Source: Eisenbergiella sp900555195
GTDB taxonomy: Bacteria; Bacillota; Clostridia; Lachnospirales; Lachnospiraceae
Assembly (NCBI GenBank): GCA_902492555.1
Contig: CABUMH010000017.1
Location: 1 to 48,197 of the forward strand
DNA length: 48,197 nt
Direction: 5' to 3'
In this document: piece by piece, positions 5,870-14,148 of the stretch
Layout: each line of letters starts with the position of its first letter
How positions within the stretch are numbered: position 1 is the first letter of the stretch
Translations under genes and position numbers: made by a program
The notes under the pieces: model-generated
What the model was told of the DNA's origin: nothing
What the model saw: the letters and a program-made list of their open reading frames with translations, nothing else
Databases searched by the model: none

Positions 5870-7330
5870 ATGATAAAAAGCAGACACATTGACAGAATCT
5901 GTATCGCTGCCATGGGGCTGGCCGCGCTCCTGACACTGCTTTTGATCTTCCTTTCCGGAACCAGGCTTTCAAATACAAAGACGGCCGAAGAATATGCGGT
6001 ACGGCTGTTTGACGACAGCCGTGTCCATACCATTGACCTTCAGGTGGAAGATTGGGAAGCGTTTATTCAGGATGCGGAAGCGGAACGTTATGTGCCCTGT
6101 ACAGCGGTCATAAACGGCGAAGCCTTCCAGCAGGTGGGCCTGCGCACCAAAGGAAATAACTCCCTGCGCCTGACCAGCGATTATGGGCTTTACAGATATA
6201 GCCTGAAACTGGAATTCGATCATTATCTGGACGGCGGCAATTACTATGGGCTGGATAAATTTTCTTTAGATGCCTCCTTTCAGGACAATACCTATATGAA
6301 AACCTGGCTTGCCTACGATATGATGGAATTCATGGGCGTTCCCGCACCTCTGTGCAGTTATGTCTGGGTTACTGTGAATGGGCAACCCTGGGGACTCTTT
6401 CTGGCCGTGGAAGAACCGGAAGAATCCTTTGTCAGAAGGGTTTACGGCAGCAATGCCGGCCAGCTTTATAAACCGGAATATCTTTCCCTGAACGCTGACA
6501 ATTCAGATATTGCCCTGCAATACTCGGATGATGAGCCCGAAAGCTATGCCAATCTTTTCAGAAATGCCAAATTTGATATTACATATGCGGATCAGAAGAG
6601 GCTGATTGAAGCTTTATATATTCTCTCCACCGGAGAAAATCTGGATACAGCAGTTGATGTGGATCAAACGCTCCGTTACTTTGCCGCTCAGGTATTCCTG
6701 ATGAACCAGGACAGCTATCTTGGGCGCACGGGCCATAATTATTATCTCTATGAAGAGAACGGACGCCTTTCCATTCTTCCATGGGATTACAATCTGGCTT
6801 TCGGTACCTATGCATTGGGCATGACGGATCCGATCCGTGATCCCAATATATTAATCAATTACCCAATCCATACGCCCGCCCCCGCAGAAGTGATGCTCAA
6901 TCGGCCGCTTTACCATAATCTGATGAAGAACGACGAATACTTTGCTATGTACCGCTCTTATATGAACCAGCTGATACGGGATTACTTTGAAAGCGGGTTG
7001 TATGAACGGAAAATTCGCCAAATCCAGGAGTTAACCACACCTTATGTGCAAAGCGATCCCACCGCTTTCTGCAGCTATAAGGAGTATTTGCAGGCAGTCG
7101 ATACGCTTCTTGATGTCTGCCGCCTGAGGGCGGAAAGCATACGCGGACAGCTGGATGGCAGAATCCCGGCAACTTTTAAAGAACAGGCTGAAACTCCCAA
7201 AACCGGTGTGGACGCATCCGGCATTGATCTTACTGCCTTAGGCTATTTTGATGACCTTGAACATTCCAAAGCCCGGCAGGAAGCCGCCCTAAAGCAGGTG
7301 CTTGCCTCGGATTTTATTCCTTCCACCTAG
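5870..7330 (+). CDS. CotH-family protein kinase, membrane-anchored
   Basis: This 486-aa protein belongs to the CotH family, atypical protein kinases first known from the Bacillus spore coat, where CotH phosphorylates the repeat-rich proteins CotB and CotG. Residues about 10-30 form a signal anchor with positive residues before it, placing the kinase domain outside the membrane. Family motifs are present: LRTKGNNS (91-98), YSLKLEFD (K113), AVEEP (179-183), FLMNQDSY (D281), GHNYYLYEE (288-296) and LPWDYNLAFG (D306), the last two being the likely catalytic and metal-binding parts. The C-terminus carries no extra domain. It ends the plus-strand operon and its TAG shares CTAG (7327-7330) with the stop codon of the convergent MerR gene. 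The substrate is unknown; the upstream Asp-rich repeat lipoprotein is the obvious candidate. Confidence 0.9.
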   Translation: MIKSRHIDRICIAAMGLAALLTLLLIFLSGTRLSNTKTAEEYAVRLFDDSRVHTIDLQVEDWEAFIQDAEAERYVPCTAVINGEAFQQVGLRTKGNNSLRLTSDYGLYRYSLKLEFDHYLDGGNYYGLDKFSLDASFQDNTYMKTWLAYDMMEFMGVPAPLCSYVWVTVNGQPWGLFLAVEEPEESFVRRVYGSNAGQLYKPEYLSLNADNSDIALQYSDDEPESYANLFRNAKFDITYADQKRLIEALYILSTGENLDTAVDVDQTLRYFAAQVFLMNQDSYLGRTGHNYYLYEENGRLSILPWDYNLAFGTYALGMTDPIRDPNILINYPIHTPAPAEVMLNRPLYHNLMKNDEYFAMYRSYMNQLIRDYFESGLYERKIRQIQELTTPYVQSDPTAFCSYKEYLQAVDTLLDVCRLRAESIRGQLDGRIPATFKEQAETPKTGVDASGIDLTALGYFDDLEHSKARQEAALKQVLASDFIPST

Positions 7331-7596
7331 CCTTCCTTTTCCGAAACGAGCATTTTTTTCAGTTCTGCGATGGAAAGGCCCTCCTCCCTTAATCTCTTTA
7401 TAAGCGAGATTCTTTCTATGCTTTCCTTCCTTTTATACCTTCGCGTCAAATTCTCCTCCTCCTGCTCAAATGGCAGGAGGCCTTCTTCTGTGTAAAATTT
7501 TAATGTGCTGTATCTTACCTCAGTCAGGCGAACCAGCTCTCCTATCGTCACATACTCCGCCTGGCGGATCGTTTCCATACTTCTTTGCCTTGACAT
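7327..7596 (-). CDS. MerR-type DNA-binding protein, 89 aa
   Basis: This small protein consists of a MerR-like winged helix-turn-helix: YVTIGELVRLTEVRYSTLKFYTEEG at about residues 15-39 is the helix-turn-helix with the family 'LKFYTEEGLL' turn, followed by RRYKRKESIERI and an LxEEGLSIAELKKML helix. It lacks the long dimerisation coil and effector domain of full MerR proteins (usually 120 aa or more), so it is a minimal or truncated form. GGAGG lies just before the ATG. It starts 14 bp after the stop of the GPP34-family gene and is probably co-transcribed with it, which suggests local regulation. The target is unknown. Confidence 0.8.
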   Translation of the reverse strand: MSRQRSMETIRQAEYVTIGELVRLTEVRYSTLKFYTEEGLLPFEQEEENLTRRYKRKESIERISLIKRLREEGLSIAELKKMLVSEKEG

Positions 7597-7610
7597 GCCG
7601 CCTCCGTTTC

Positions 7611-8270
7611 TTAACTGAGAGCCATCATAATCACAGTCATCATATTAATCATACTGTCCACATACCCAATCATTTCCTTGATTATTCTGCCGGAAGGAGA
7701 TGCGCAGAGCGCCTTCACCTTTTCCTTCAACGCTTTCTGTTCGTATTTGGAGAAATACTCCTTCAGGCATTTGCCCCTTTCCAAAAGAATGGTGAGCAAT
7801 GCCACATCATCTGTAAGTTCCACATCTTCCAAAAGTTCTGCACGAACTTCATTGATTACACCCTCAAGCGCTTCTTTTTTGGGATGATAACTCTTTGCTG
7901 AGCCAAACATTCCGGCCTTACCCACTTCTGCAAGTCCTTCTGCCGCCAGAGAAGCGCCTATCGACTCCACCAGTTCCCGCATTCTCTTATCTATGAAAGA
8001 ATAGGTATAATCCGTAATTATATTTTCCAGCTTCATTGGCTTTGCCTGGTTGATGTAATCATACAGGGGGGCAAGATGCGCCTCCTTATCAGGAAGCGCC
8101 CCTATCACTTCCACCCGCTTTCCTTCCAAGCGAACACATCCCTCCATCTGCAGTTCAAGCAAACCTCCTGCTACCAGGCAGACCACCTTTTCCGTGTTAA
8201 GCGTTCCCAGCTCCCCTTTTCCATTTACTGCACAGATCAAATATTCCTGTACCACAGTTAAATCTCTCAT
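7611..8270 (-). CDS. GOLPH3/Vps74 (GPP34) family protein
   Basis: This 219-aa protein matches the GPP34 family, named after the Golgi phosphoprotein GOLPH3/Vps74, which binds phosphatidylinositol-4-phosphate in eukaryotes. The N-terminus is typical: TVVQEYLICAVNGKG then TEKVVCLVAGGLLELQM. The C-terminal half is helical and rich in Leu and Glu. There is no signal peptide or membrane helix. Bacterial members occur in actinobacteria and Firmicutes and their function is mostly unknown; a role at the membrane surface is possible. AAGGAG lies 6 bases before the ATG. A strong promoter (8366-8393) and a run of 7-bp repeats precede it. The MerR-like gene follows in the same operon. Confidence 0.85.
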   Translation of the reverse strand: MRDLTVVQEYLICAVNGKGELGTLNTEKVVCLVAGGLLELQMEGCVRLEGKRVEVIGALPDKEAHLAPLYDYINQAKPMKLENIITDYTYSFIDKRMRELVESIGASLAAEGLAEVGKAGMFGSAKSYHPKKEALEGVINEVRAELLEDVELTDDVALLTILLERGKCLKEYFSKYEQKALKEKVKALCASPSGRIIKEMIGYVDSMINMMTVIMMALS

Positions 8271-8319
8271 ATTCTCTCCTTCCTAATTCTCTATCACTTA
8301 TATTGTTCATCCTCTTTCA

Positions 8320-8361
8320 CTTACTTCTTATTACTTATTACTTATTACTTACTACTTATGA
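8320..8361 (-). repeat. Heptad tandem repeat in the leader of the GPP34-family gene
   Basis: On the plus strand this stretch reads as six consecutive 7-base units: CTTACTT, three identical CTTATTA, CTTACTA and CTTATGA. It lies between the promoter -10 (8366-8371) and the start codon (8270), so it would form the first bases of the transcript as TAATAAG repeats. Copy number could vary by slippage. Confidence 0.85.
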
Positions 8362-8365
8362 TTTA

Positions 8366-8393
8366 ACTATATCACTCTTTTTTGTTTTGTCAA
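8366..8393 (-). promoter_or_regulatory. Sigma-A type promoter of the GPP34-family gene
   Basis: On the minus strand a perfect -35 TTGACA (plus strand 8388-8393) is separated by 16 bases from the -10 TATAGT (8366-8371). Transcription would start at about 8359, inside the heptad repeats. Confidence 0.8.
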
Positions 8394-8467
8394 TCCTTAC
8401 TCTCTGTTTTAGAGGGATCAAATCATAACGAACGGTTTCTTTATAGATTGCTGTTGATTTCAGACAT

Positions 8468-8494
8468 AAAAAAGAGCTGACATTACGCCAGCTC
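8468..8494 (-). terminator. Terminator overlapping the end of trxA
   Basis: On the minus strand GAGCTG (8489-8494) pairs with CAGCTC (8474-8479) and is followed by six T (8468-8473). The first arm lies in the last codons of trxA. Confidence 0.75.
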
Positions 8495-8803
8495 CTGTTC
8501 TATCTTCTTCTGCAGTTCATTCTTGGAAACCGCTCCCACGATCCGGGCCTTTTCCTGTCCGTTCTTGAACACCAGGAAGGTGGGAATGTTCATCACCTTA
8601 TATTTTCCGGCGATATCCATGCTCTCGTCGATGTTGAGCTTTCCGACCTTGGCCTTATCGGCCAGTTCTTCAGCCAGCTGCTCCACCACCGGAGCCATCA
8701 TCTTGCAGGGGCCGCACCAATCCGCGTAGAAATCCACCAGAACCGGCTTGTCGGACTCCAATACCTCTTTTTCAAAATTCGCTGATGTAAATTTATATTC
8801 CAT
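8483..8803 (-). CDS. trxA: Thioredoxin
   Basis: This is a thioredoxin of standard length (106 aa), a cytoplasmic disulfide reductase. The active site WCGPC is at residues 29-33 (Cys30, Cys33), preceded by VLVDFYADWC. The cis-proline motif IPTFLVFKNG lies at about residues 73-82. AGGAGGAAGG sits just before the ATG. No thioredoxin reductase gene is in the window. It lies 108 bp downstream of trmB on the same strand and ends in an overlapping terminator. Confidence 0.97.
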   Translation of the reverse strand: MEYKFTSANFEKEVLESDKPVLVDFYADWCGPCKMMAPVVEQLAEELADKAKVGKLNIDESMDIAGKYKVMNIPTFLVFKNGQEKARIVGAVSKNELQKKIEQELA

Positions 8804-8911
8804 AATCCTTCCTCCTTTTCCCTTATTCTAACCACATTCCCGCTGCCCATGCAGGGCCGGGGTGGCATCCGTAATGTCCCATTTCTCAACCTGCGGTCTA
8901 TCCTTAGAATA

Positions 8912-9568
8912 TTACACATTCTCATCCTTTGCAAGGGTAATCTGGTATTTGCAGATCGGATTGCCCAGGGTGCTGAATCGTTCCTCATATTCCGTCATCA
9001 CATTCCCCTGCATCAGCCGCGGATCTTTGTGCAAATCATAGGTCACTTCCTCTGCAACCCAGCCTGCGGGTTCCAGTTCCTCAAGGGCAAAGTCAAACAG
9101 CGCCCGGTTATCCGTCTTAAATTCAATCCTGCCGCCTTCTTTCAGGATCTTAGCATATCTGTTCAGGAACTGCCTGGAAGGCAGACGGCGCTTGGCATGT
9201 CTGTCTTTCGGCCAGGGATCGGAGAAATTCAGATAGATCCGATCTATCTCTCCTTTTCCGAATACCTCCGTAATTTCCTCCGCATCCATTCGGATGAACC
9301 GCACATTGGGCAGTTCTTCTTCCTCCATCTTCTGGATCCCACGCAACAGCACGCTGGAATACTTCTCTATCCCGATATAATTGATATCCGGATGAAGCGC
9401 GGCCATTCCCATCAGGAACTTTCCTTTTCCCATGCCGATTTCAAGGTGGATCGGCGCATCATTTCCAAACACATCTCTCCACCTGCCCGCCTGTTCTTTC
9501 GGATCATGCACCACAAACCGGCTGGCGGCAATGGCCTCTCTTGAACCTGGTATATTTTTCAGTCTCAT
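8912..9568 (-). CDS. trmB: tRNA (guanine-46-N7)-methyltransferase
   Basis: TrmB methylates N7 of guanosine 46 in the variable loop of many tRNAs, using S-adenosylmethionine. The SAM motif LEIGMGKGKFL is present, followed by NYIGIEKYSSVL and the family signature LNFSDPWPKDRHAKRRL, and near the C-terminus TEYEERF. The open frame extends to 9637, but the ATG at 9568 follows GAGGAAAAG and gives the usual family N-terminus (MRLKNIPGS), so the product is 218 aa. It lies between trxA and the two-component genes; no shared function is evident. Confidence 0.95.
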   Translation of the reverse strand: MRLKNIPGSREAIAASRFVVHDPKEQAGRWRDVFGNDAPIHLEIGMGKGKFLMGMAALHPDINYIGIEKYSSVLLRGIQKMEEEELPNVRFIRMDAEEITEVFGKGEIDRIYLNFSDPWPKDRHAKRRLPSRQFLNRYAKILKEGGRIEFKTDNRALFDFALEELEPAGWVAEEVTYDLHKDPRLMQGNVMTEYEERFSTLGNPICKYQITLAKDENV

Positions 9569-9694
9569 CTTTTCCTCATTTCTATGCGGCCGTTCGTTTC
9601 CGCACCTGTATTTCCCCTGGTTAGGCGATAGTCTCATTTTTGCACGAACCAGCCGAAAATGAAAAGCCTGTTTCTGTGCCCGAAAGTATCCCTT

Positions 9695-10798
9695 CTAAGA
9701 CCTGGACGTTTCTTTCCACAAAGGGACATATTCTGACGGAAGGCATCCGCACTTTTCCGCAAAGATACGGGAGAAAGAAGCGTAGTTTTTAAATCCCACC
9801 TGTTCCATCACATCTTTTACAGTATATGCCTGCTTTCTATCCATTAGTTTCTTGGCCTCACGAAAGCGGATTTCATTTACATAATCGTTAATGCTGCATC
9901 CTGCTGCCGCTATGAATTTCTGTCCCAAATAAGCGGTATTTCTGTGCAGGCGCTGCGCAAATAGGCGAACAGAGCAATCCGATGCATAGTTTTTGCGAAT
10001 ATATAGCTGAATATATAGGATCGGTTCATCGTTGCATCGATTTTTCTCCTCCATCAGCCAAAACATGCATTCTTCTGCAAGATTGCTACACCGTTCAAAA
10101 AAATTCTCCTCCTGTTCCTGACTCCAATATTTTAGGATACTATCATCCGTTATGCCTGCTTTTTGTTCAAACAGTCGGATAACGTTCATAATTGCCTCTT
10201 CTTGTACCTCGCAGTTCTTTTCCTGTATACGCTGCAGCAGCTGTTCCCCAACGTCTTTCACGCGCCCGGTATTCAGCGCCATCAATTCTTCTGCCAGTTC
10301 TTCACACAGCGCATGGCTTTCTTCTTTCCATTCTATGTCAGCTTCCCGCTCCTGCCCCTCATTTTCTTCTCTATTTCGCTGTGCCTCTTCTTCCAGTCCG
10401 CCCAGGCGGTGCTCCTTTTCCAGCGTTCGGAGCCGTCTGACCGCGCTTTCCATGGTTTCCTCGAACTCTTCCGCAAACACTGGCTTGAGCAGATATTCGC
10501 ATACACCAAGGTTCAGCGCCCCTCTTGCATATTCAAAGGTATCATAGCCGCTGATAATCACGAATACAACTGGCTCCTTCAGCACCTGTTTCATTTCCCG
10601 GATCAGTTCCAGGCCGTCCATTTCCGGCATGCTCACGTCCGTAAGCACAATCTGAGGGGCCTGCTGCCCGCAGCCTTCCAACGCTTCCTTTCCGCTGGCG
10701 TATTCTCCCACCAGTTCATACATTCTGTCGTTTCCCAGGAGCATTCTCAGATTCTCCCTGGCCAGAGGTTCATCATCCACAATCATTACCCGGATCAT
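9695..10798 (-). CDS. YesN-type response regulator, AraC family (short)
   Basis: This is a transcription regulator (367 aa) with an N-terminal receiver domain (residues about 1-122; phosphate acceptor Asp54 in VLTDVSMPEMDG; conserved VDDEP at 7-11 and the switch Lys in LLKPV) and a C-terminal AraC-type double helix-turn-helix (about 262-360; EAKKLMD, VGFKNYASFSRIFAEKCG). The ATG at 10798 has AGGAGAGG upstream; an in-frame ATG at 10831 is less likely. The gene overlaps the kinase gene by 26 bp, so kinase and regulator are translationally coupled. It is the last gene of the regulatory operon and probably controls the adjacent sugar importer and GH8 genes. Confidence 0.93.
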   Translation of the reverse strand: MIRVMIVDDEPLARENLRMLLGNDRMYELVGEYASGKEALEGCGQQAPQIVLTDVSMPEMDGLELIREMKQVLKEPVVFVIISGYDTFEYARGALNLGVCEYLLKPVFAEEFEETMESAVRRLRTLEKEHRLGGLEEEAQRNREENEGQEREADIEWKEESHALCEELAEELMALNTGRVKDVGEQLLQRIQEKNCEVQEEAIMNVIRLFEQKAGITDDSILKYWSQEQEENFFERCSNLAEECMFWLMEEKNRCNDEPILYIQLYIRKNYASDCSVRLFAQRLHRNTAYLGQKFIAAAGCSINDYVNEIRFREAKKLMDRKQAYTVKDVMEQVGFKNYASFSRIFAEKCGCLPSEYVPLWKETSRS

Positions 10799-12560
10799 TC
10801 TGCCTCTCCTCTCTCTTTTCAGGTATGCCAAAGGTCACCGAAGTTCCTTTTCCCAATTCGCTTTCAATCTTAAACTCCATATCCGCTCCATAATACAGGC
10901 GCAGACGGGTATATACATTCCGCAGCCCTATGCAGCTGGACTGTGCGGCGCTCTGCGTCAGGCCAGCCTCCACCTGCATCAGCCGCTGTGCGCTCATGCC
11001 GCTTCCGCTGTCCGCCACCTGTACCCGGATATTCCCTTCGCTGCGGCTGATTGCGATACGCACCTGTCCGCCTTTCTCCATTTTCTGTATACCATGCTTA
11101 CATGCATTCTCCACCAGAGGCTGTATACTCATTTTAGGAAGGATGCAGTCCATCACATCTTCTTTTGTCTCAATAGAATAGGAAATTCTATCCCCAAAAC
11201 GCAACTTCTCTATTTCCAGATACATTTGAATGAATTCCAGTTCTTCATGCAGCGGAATCAGTTCTTCTTTTCCGTTCAGCAGATTGCGCATCATTTTGGA
11301 CAAATACCGGATCACCCAGATAATCTCCGTATATTTGTTCCGCATACAGACCACCAGCACCGCATTAAGCGTATTGAACAAAAAGTGGGGATTCACCTGG
11401 CTGATCAACTGATTCAACTGAGCGCGCACTTGTTCCAGCTCCATCTCCTTTTTCTGCATGTTTAGCGCATAAACATCGTTCACCAATGTCTCCAACCGGG
11501 CAGACATATTATTGAAGCTTTCTATCAGGCTGCCCACTTCATCGCTGGATGGCTCTGTAGAGATACGCGGAAATTCATTATCTCTGATATGCGACATTTC
11601 CACTGCCAATAAATGCATTCTCTTCGTATAAGATGAAGTCATCTGCCAGGTTACAATCGTTCCGATCAGCAGACAGATCAACCCGGCGACCAATGGAACG
11701 CTCAGGAGCAAAATTTGCTCTCCATACCCTCTTTCCATACGGACGGCGGCAATTTGCCATCCCTCCATCAGCTGATCTTCTCCCGCCGGAATGATCTGAT
11801 ATTCCTTTCCCTCCCATATAGTTTCATCAAAGATCGCAAGTTCTTCTATATTGACCGGTTCATATTCCGCCCCTGAAGAGACTACAATTTCTCCGGAAGG
11901 ATTAATCAGCATATATACATAATTTTCCATCCCATCATAGACTATGCTGTACAGTCCGGCCATACTCAGATCCGCTTTAACACTGATCAGAAACTCCCCT
12001 TGCTTCATCCAATATAAAACGCTGATCGAAGGGGAACGGACGCTGTTTCCGGACATGGTATGATCGAATTCCAGCCCGGATACAAGCATCAGGCTGCCTT
12101 CCCCATCTTCATAACGGCTGCGGTATTCTTCCATGCGTTCATTTCCGTCCATTTTCCGATAAACTGCAGAATTCAGCAGGGTAGGATTATCCGAATAAAT
12201 CTCTATCCCCTCCACATCATCCACCGCTTGGTCATATTTTAGAAGCCTGCTGGTGATCTCTTCATTATAAGAATCATAGAAATCACCATAGCCCAGGTAT
12301 TTACGGGATACAATATCCATTACTTCCTCATCAGATCCGCAGATTATCGCCAGATTCTTCGCAGAAACTACCGCATTCTCAATGCTGTATGCCACTCTTA
12401 TCATGGCGGTCCGTAAGTTTTCATCTTCTCTCCGATCTACAAAAAATTGAAGCAGCGCTGTGCTGAGCCAGGAAAGAAACAGGATTGGAACCAAAATCCC
12501 CGCAATATAAAGTACAAGCATTTTTTTCGCCAAAGTCAGATTATTGATCCACTGTTTCAT
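10773..12560 (-). CDS. YesM-type sensor histidine kinase
   Basis: This is a membrane sensor kinase (595 aa). Helix 1 is at about residues 13-35 and helix 2 at about 282-304, with a roughly 245-residue extracellular sensor domain of the Cache type between them. A HAMP segment follows (about 305-360), then the His_kinase motif ISQVNPHFLFNTLNA with phospho-His392 and the HATPase domain (N box LVENACKHGIQ; G boxes DSGSGMS and GLRNVYTRL). YesM kinases act on YesN-type regulators, and one such gene overlaps it on each side. The two overlaps (26 and 20 bp) show a tightly coupled operon. The ligand is probably an oligosaccharide, perhaps presented by the binding protein at 14145-15791. Confidence 0.94.
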   Translation of the reverse strand: MKQWINNLTLAKKMLVLYIAGILVPILFLSWLSTALLQFFVDRREDENLRTAMIRVAYSIENAVVSAKNLAIICGSDEEVMDIVSRKYLGYGDFYDSYNEEITSRLLKYDQAVDDVEGIEIYSDNPTLLNSAVYRKMDGNERMEEYRSRYEDGEGSLMLVSGLEFDHTMSGNSVRSPSISVLYWMKQGEFLISVKADLSMAGLYSIVYDGMENYVYMLINPSGEIVVSSGAEYEPVNIEELAIFDETIWEGKEYQIIPAGEDQLMEGWQIAAVRMERGYGEQILLLSVPLVAGLICLLIGTIVTWQMTSSYTKRMHLLAVEMSHIRDNEFPRISTEPSSDEVGSLIESFNNMSARLETLVNDVYALNMQKKEMELEQVRAQLNQLISQVNPHFLFNTLNAVLVVCMRNKYTEIIWVIRYLSKMMRNLLNGKEELIPLHEELEFIQMYLEIEKLRFGDRISYSIETKEDVMDCILPKMSIQPLVENACKHGIQKMEKGGQVRIAISRSEGNIRVQVADSGSGMSAQRLMQVEAGLTQSAAQSSCIGLRNVYTRLRLYYGADMEFKIESELGKGTSVTFGIPEKREERQNDPGNDCG

Positions 12561-14148
12561 AGGCGCTTTTTTTGTCCCCCTGTTTCCTGTATTCTGCCGG
12601 TGTCATCTTCTCTTTTTCCCTAAATTTTCGGCAGAAATATTCCATACTCCCAAAACCGGTTAAAAGCGCGATCTCCGAAAGGCTCTTTGCGCTTTTTATA
12701 AGCTGGCGTTTCGCCTCTTCCAGGCGGAATGCGTTTAGATACGTTCTAAAAGACATATCAAAGAGATGCCGAAAAAGCTTTCCCGTATAGTTCTCATTAT
12801 AATGGAAAGTCTCTGCCAAATCCGATAACTTCAAATCCTCCCGATAATGTTTCCTGATATACTCTTCCATCCTCTGGCGGATCCCTTCCTCTTCCCCGCT
12901 GATCTCCCTTGCACAATCCACTCTGACAGAGGCAAGATATTCAACAATCTCTTCTAGAACCATAAACCGGCCAATATCCCTTATACGCTCAACCGCTTCC
13001 TCCGCCCTCTCCCTTTCCAGGCTTCCTTCAGGCAGGCTGGCATGCAGTTTTTCAAGGCACTCTACGCCAAATTGCCTTACTGCATCCGGCGATGCCCCGC
13101 TCGCCTTCAATTCCAGATAAAGGGCTTTCTCAAAGGAATCTTCTCCCTTTTCAGCTTTCTCTTTACTCACCTGGCTTCCACACAGATATTTCTCTCCAAG
13201 CTGGTAAATACGGTTGGGACAATACGGTAGCCCCACCACGTTCTCCCCCTCCCCTGTTCCGCTCAGAATCCTGCTGTAGCAACGGTAGAATGCTTGATCC
13301 TTCCGTTTCATGCATTGAGCAAATGCCCGCGCAGCCCCTCCCTTGGAAAAAGGATCACTGATTGCTGCAATCACCCGCGGATGTGTCTTCAAAAGGACTT
13401 CCTGCAGAACTTCCGCACATTCCTCGTATCCCCTGCGGGTTGGATCGTATAGATTATCAAGGGCAAGGACAGAATTGGGCGCCAGTGTGAATACGCGATA
13501 TCTGGCAAATTCCTTTTTCCTTTCCTTGAAAAATGCATATATCTCTTCTTCCATCTCTGCTGCGCCGCTTTCTCCCGGACAGGAAAGCAGGTATACGATT
13601 CCATAAGGGTATTGCTCCAGTTCGAGGAGCAAATTCAGCTTAAAATCTTCCTCCTCCGTCAAAAAATCAGAAAGCGCTTTCTGCAGGTATCCGGAAAGCA
13701 GCGATTTCAGCTTTCTTTCCGTTTCCTGTGCCTTTTCCCTCCTACAGGCCTGCTTATCCAGTTCCGGTTTCAGCCGCTCCAGCTGGGCATAGATCTCTTC
13801 TTCGTCAATGGGCTTGAGAAGATACGCCTCCGCCCTCAGATGGATAGAGCGCTTCACATACTCAAATCTGTCATAGCCGCTCAGAATAATGAAGCGCGGT
13901 GCATCCTCTTTTTCTGCCTGAATCCTCTCCATCATCCTCAGGCCGTCCTCTCCTGGCATACTGATATCTGTGATAATCAGATCTGGCTTCAAAAGTTCCA
14001 TCAGATGCATGGCCCTGGCACTGCTTGAAGCCGTTCCCACCAAACGGAAACCATGCGCTTCCCAATCCACATAACAGGTCAAGCCTTCCAGAACAATTTC
14101 CTCATCATCCACCACCAAAACCTTATAATATTCCATTCGTCCGATCAC
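12541..14148 (-). CDS. YesN-type response regulator, AraC family (long)
   Basis: This is a second response regulator of the operon (535 aa with the GTG start). The receiver domain covers residues about 1-125, with Asp61 in LIITDISMPGEDG as phosphate acceptor. A long linker region of about 300 residues is of the kind seen in large YesN proteins. The AraC-type DNA-binding domain is at the C-terminus (about 430-530; LSDLAETFHYNENYTGKLF and GFGSMEYFCRKFREKEKMTPAEYR). The GTG at 14148 overlaps the TGA of the upstream gene as GTGA, the classic coupling arrangement; an ATG at 14136 is an alternative. The 3' end overlaps the kinase gene by 20 bp. Confidence 0.93.
   Translation of the reverse strand: MIGRMEYYKVLVVDDEEIVLEGLTCYVDWEAHGFRLVGTASSSARAMHLMELLKPDLIITDISMPGEDGLRMMERIQAEKEDAPRFIILSGYDRFEYVKRSIHLRAEAYLLKPIDEEEIYAQLERLKPELDKQACRREKAQETERKLKSLLSGYLQKALSDFLTEEEDFKLNLLLELEQYPYGIVYLLSCPGESGAAEMEEEIYAFFKERKKEFARYRVFTLAPNSVLALDNLYDPTRRGYEECAEVLQEVLLKTHPRVIAAISDPFSKGGAARAFAQCMKRKDQAFYRCYSRILSGTGEGENVVGLPYCPNRIYQLGEKYLCGSQVSKEKAEKGEDSFEKALYLELKASGASPDAVRQFGVECLEKLHASLPEGSLERERAEEAVERIRDIGRFMVLEEIVEYLASVRVDCAREISGEEEGIRQRMEEYIRKHYREDLKLSDLAETFHYNENYTGKLFRHLFDMSFRTYLNAFRLEEAKRQLIKSAKSLSEIALLTGFGSMEYFCRKFREKEKMTPAEYRKQGDKKSAYETVDQ

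Noticed and set aside
7327..7330. Overlap of the CotH and MerR-like stop codons as a sign of frameshift or truncation
   Set aside because: CTAG simply supplies TAG on both strands for two convergent genes; both proteins end normally for what can be seen.
8804..8911. Riboswitch or attenuator before trxA
   Set aside because: Only a short GCCC/GGGC hairpin is visible; no known riboswitch core was recognised.
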